64,000 nucleotides of DNA, taken from positions 173,604-237,603 of the forward strand of contig JAJEDD010000014.1 in assembly GCA_022821685.1 (NCBI GenBank), in the 5' to 3' direction. The notes beneath the pieces were generated by a model. It was not told where the DNA came from. It worked only from the letters and a program-made list of their open reading frames with translations, and did no database searches. Source of the DNA: Acidimicrobiia bacterium (GTDB lineage Bacteria; Actinomycetota; Acidimicrobiia; Acidimicrobiales; Aldehydirespiratoraceae). The translations under genes were made by a program, and so were the position numbers. Shown here one piece after another: positions 62,601-64,000 of this stretch; the stretch's first letter is position 1, and every line of letters starts with the position of its first letter.

Positions 62601-63932
62601 GGCTGCTGCTGTTGCGGTGGCCTCTATCTCGGCTTCGGTGTGGGCCAGCGACACGAAGATCGCCTCGTAGGCACCGGGCGCAAAGGCCACACCCCTGCGC
62701 AGCATTCCGTGGAAGAAGCGCGGGTACATGCCGTTGTCGGCTGCTCTGCGGGCCTCGTCGAAGTTGCGGGGCGGCTCCTCGGTGAAGAACAGGCCCAGTA
62801 GCGACCCCACCCGCGGCACGACCGCGGTTACGCCTGGCGCTCCGTCGGCATCCTGCAGCACTGTTCCACCCGCACCCGACGGCTTGCTTGTTCTCGCTGT
62901 CACGCCGGTCGCTTCGAACGCGGCCTCTAGGGCCTCTTGGAGCGTGATCGCGGTGGCTTCGAGCTGTTGGTACGCGTCGTCAGTCAATAGCTCTAGCGCG
63001 GCCAGTCCGGCCGCGGTGGCCAGCGGGTTGCCCGACAGGGTGCCGGCCTGGTACACGCCGCCCAGGGGAGCCAGACCCGACATGATCTCTCGGGACGCGC
63101 CGAAGGCGCCCACTGGCAGGCCGCCGCCGATCACCTTGCCGAAGCACCAGATGTCGGGCTGCACCCCGAACCACTGGGCCGCCCCTCCCCGGCACAGGCG
63201 GAACCCGGTGATCACCTCATCGAACAGCAGCAGCGCCCCGACCTCATCGCAGGCATGGCGCAGGCCTTGCAGGAAGCCGGGCTGCGGGGCCACCAGGCCC
63301 ATGTTGGCCGCCACCGGCTCCACGCACACCACGGCCACCGATTCGTCCAACTCGGGGACCACGTTGTAGGGGGCCACGATGGTGTCGGCCACCGCTCCCG
63401 CGGTCACGCCCTCCGATCCGGCCAGGCCCTGCTGGGCCACGCCCGAGCCGCCCGCCACCAGCAGGGCGTCGCTGTGGCCGTGGTAGCAGCCCGCGAACTT
63501 CACCACCGTCGGGCGGGCGGTCACGCCCCGGGCCAGCCGCACCGCCGACATCACCGCCTCGGTGCCGCTGTTGGTGAGCCGCACCATCTCCAAGCCCTCC
63601 ACCCGGTCGCACATCTCGGCGGCCATCAGCACCTCGTTGCGGGTGGGGGCGCCGTAGCTGGTGCCCCGAGCCGCGGCTTGCTGCACCGCGGCGGTCACCG
63701 CGGGATGGGCGTGGCCCAGAATGCCGGGTCCGTAGCTCTGCACGTAGTCGATGTAGCGGCGGCCCTCCACGTCGTAGGCGAACGGGCCGGCCGCCTCGGC
63801 CACGAAGTAGGGGGTGCCTCCCACCGACCGGAAGGCCCGCACCGGCGAGTTCACCCCGCCGGGGATCACCCGTTGGGCCTGCTCGAACAGCGCCTCGTTG
63901 GTGTCGCCGCCCGCTGGGGCGCGGTCGGTCAT
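62565..63932 (-). CDS. hemL: Glutamate-1-semialdehyde 2,1-aminomutase
   Basis: HemL makes 5-aminolevulinate for haem synthesis. The 455-residue PLP enzyme has RVIPGGVNSPVRAFRSVGGT, LTNSGTEAVMSAVRLARGVT, KFAGCYHGHSDALLVAGGSG, LLLFDEVITGFRLCRGGAAQ, and the PLP lysine region CFGKVIGGGLPVGAFGA. It overlaps hemB upstream by an ATGA. Its 3' end forms the first unit of the tandem array. Confidence 0.97.
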   Translation of the reverse strand: MTDRAPAGGDTNEALFEQAQRVIPGGVNSPVRAFRSVGGTPYFVAEAAGPFAYDVEGRRYIDYVQSYGPGILGHAHPAVTAAVQQAAARGTSYGAPTRNEVLMAAEMCDRVEGLEMVRLTNSGTEAVMSAVRLARGVTARPTVVKFAGCYHGHSDALLVAGGSGVAQQGLAGSEGVTAGAVADTIVAPYNVVPELDESVAVVCVEPVAANMGLVAPQPGFLQGLRHACDEVGALLLFDEVITGFRLCRGGAAQWFGVQPDIWCFGKVIGGGLPVGAFGASREIMSGLAPLGGVYQAGTLSGNPLATAAGLAALELLTDDAYQQLEATAITLQEALEAAFEATGVTARTSKPSGAGGTVLQDADGAPGVTAVVPRVGSLLGLFFTEEPPRNFDEARRAADNGMYPRFFHGMLRRGVAFAPGAYEAIFVSLAHTEAEIEATATAAAETAHEMAENPA

Positions 63933-64000
63933 TGCAGGGTCTCGGCTAGGTGGCGGGCGAAGTAGGTGAGCACCACGTCGGCGCCGGCTCGGCGGACGGC
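63929..64000 (-). CDS. hemB: Delta-aminolevulinic acid dehydratase, C-terminal end only
   Basis: The last 23 codons at the right edge read AVRRAGADVVLTYFARHLAE followed by TLQ and TGA. This is the HemB C-terminal helix pattern (AGAD-x-x-x-TYFA). The stop overlaps the hemL ATG. The rest of the gene lies beyond the window. Confidence 0.8.
   Translation of the reverse strand, partial: AVRRAGADVVLTYFARHLAETLQ

Overview
The window looks like a stretch of chromosome, around the replication origin, from a high-GC actinobacterium. Gene order matches the conserved actinobacterial origin neighbourhood: rpmH-rnpA-yidD-yidC-jag-rsmG-parA-parB on one side and dnaA-dnaN-recF-dciA-gyrB-gyrA-DUF3566-tRNA-Ile on the other. 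The sigma/anti-sigma-trxB-trxA-cwlM block and the rpsF-ssb-rpsR-rplI-dnaB operon lie to the left. A sarcosine oxidase operon, F420/Ddn-type and acyl-CoA genes, a DUF222-HNH gene and the codon style suggest the class Acidimicrobiia. That class assignment is inference; no rRNA is present to test it.

Layout. 1-5.5 kb: a minus-strand lipid/branched-chain substrate cluster (acyl-CoA dehydrogenase, fatty-acyl-CoA ligase, LivH, partial LivM). 5.6-8.9 kb: rpsF-ssb-rpsR-rplI-dnaB. 9.1-13.5 kb: panB diverging from pcnA-DUF5318-GNAT-degV. 13.5-18.1 kb: an ECF sigma factor with its anti-sigma, the thioredoxin system and a CwlM-like pseudo-amidase. 18.1-23.4 kb: parB-parA-(parS)-rsmG-jag-yidC-yidD-rnpA-rpmH, all minus. 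23.4-25.4 kb: the oriC region and dnaA. 25.4-34.3 kb: dnaN-recF-dciA-gyrB-gyrA, a TadE-like gene, DUF3566 and tRNA-Ile. 34.5-37.2 kb: a small membrane protein, an NAD-binding dehydrogenase, hisN and a WXG-like helical protein. 37.2-42.8 kb: an operon coupling an FMN 2-hydroxyacid dehydrogenase to a molybdenum enzyme whose FeS and NrfD subunits are fused. 42.9-44.6 kb: a small three-gene XRE/ImmA module. 44.6-51.4 kb: a Ddn-like protein, sarcosine oxidase soxBDAG and a membrane-anchored cytochrome c. 51.6-53.2 kb: pgi. 53.3-59.9 kb: a coupled DUF6361-like / phospholipase-D-like / helicase operon that looks like anti-phage defence. 60-61.3 kb: a DUF222-HNH gene. 61.4-64 kb: yceI, hemL and the end of hemB.

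The most unusual structure is not a named gene. (1) A roughly 90-110 bp interspersed repeat family, mostly placed directly after stop codons, has copies at 5.5, 20.6, 28.1, 34.4, 34.9 and 50.4 kb. One copy lies in frame inside the Rossmann domain of the 34.7 kb dehydrogenase. (2) Several gene junctions (recF/dciA, soxB/soxD, hemL/yceI) carry degenerate tandem duplications that include start and stop codons and create ladders of overlapping mini-ORFs. The clearest is a ~75-bp, four-copy array between hemL and yceI. Other points are a sigma factor without an ATG/GTG/TTG start, a CwlM homologue lacking the usual zinc-amidase motifs, a fused CISM subunit and the candidate defence operon.

All statements come from reading the sequence and the translated frames. 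No database search was run, so family names rest on recognised motifs and gene order.
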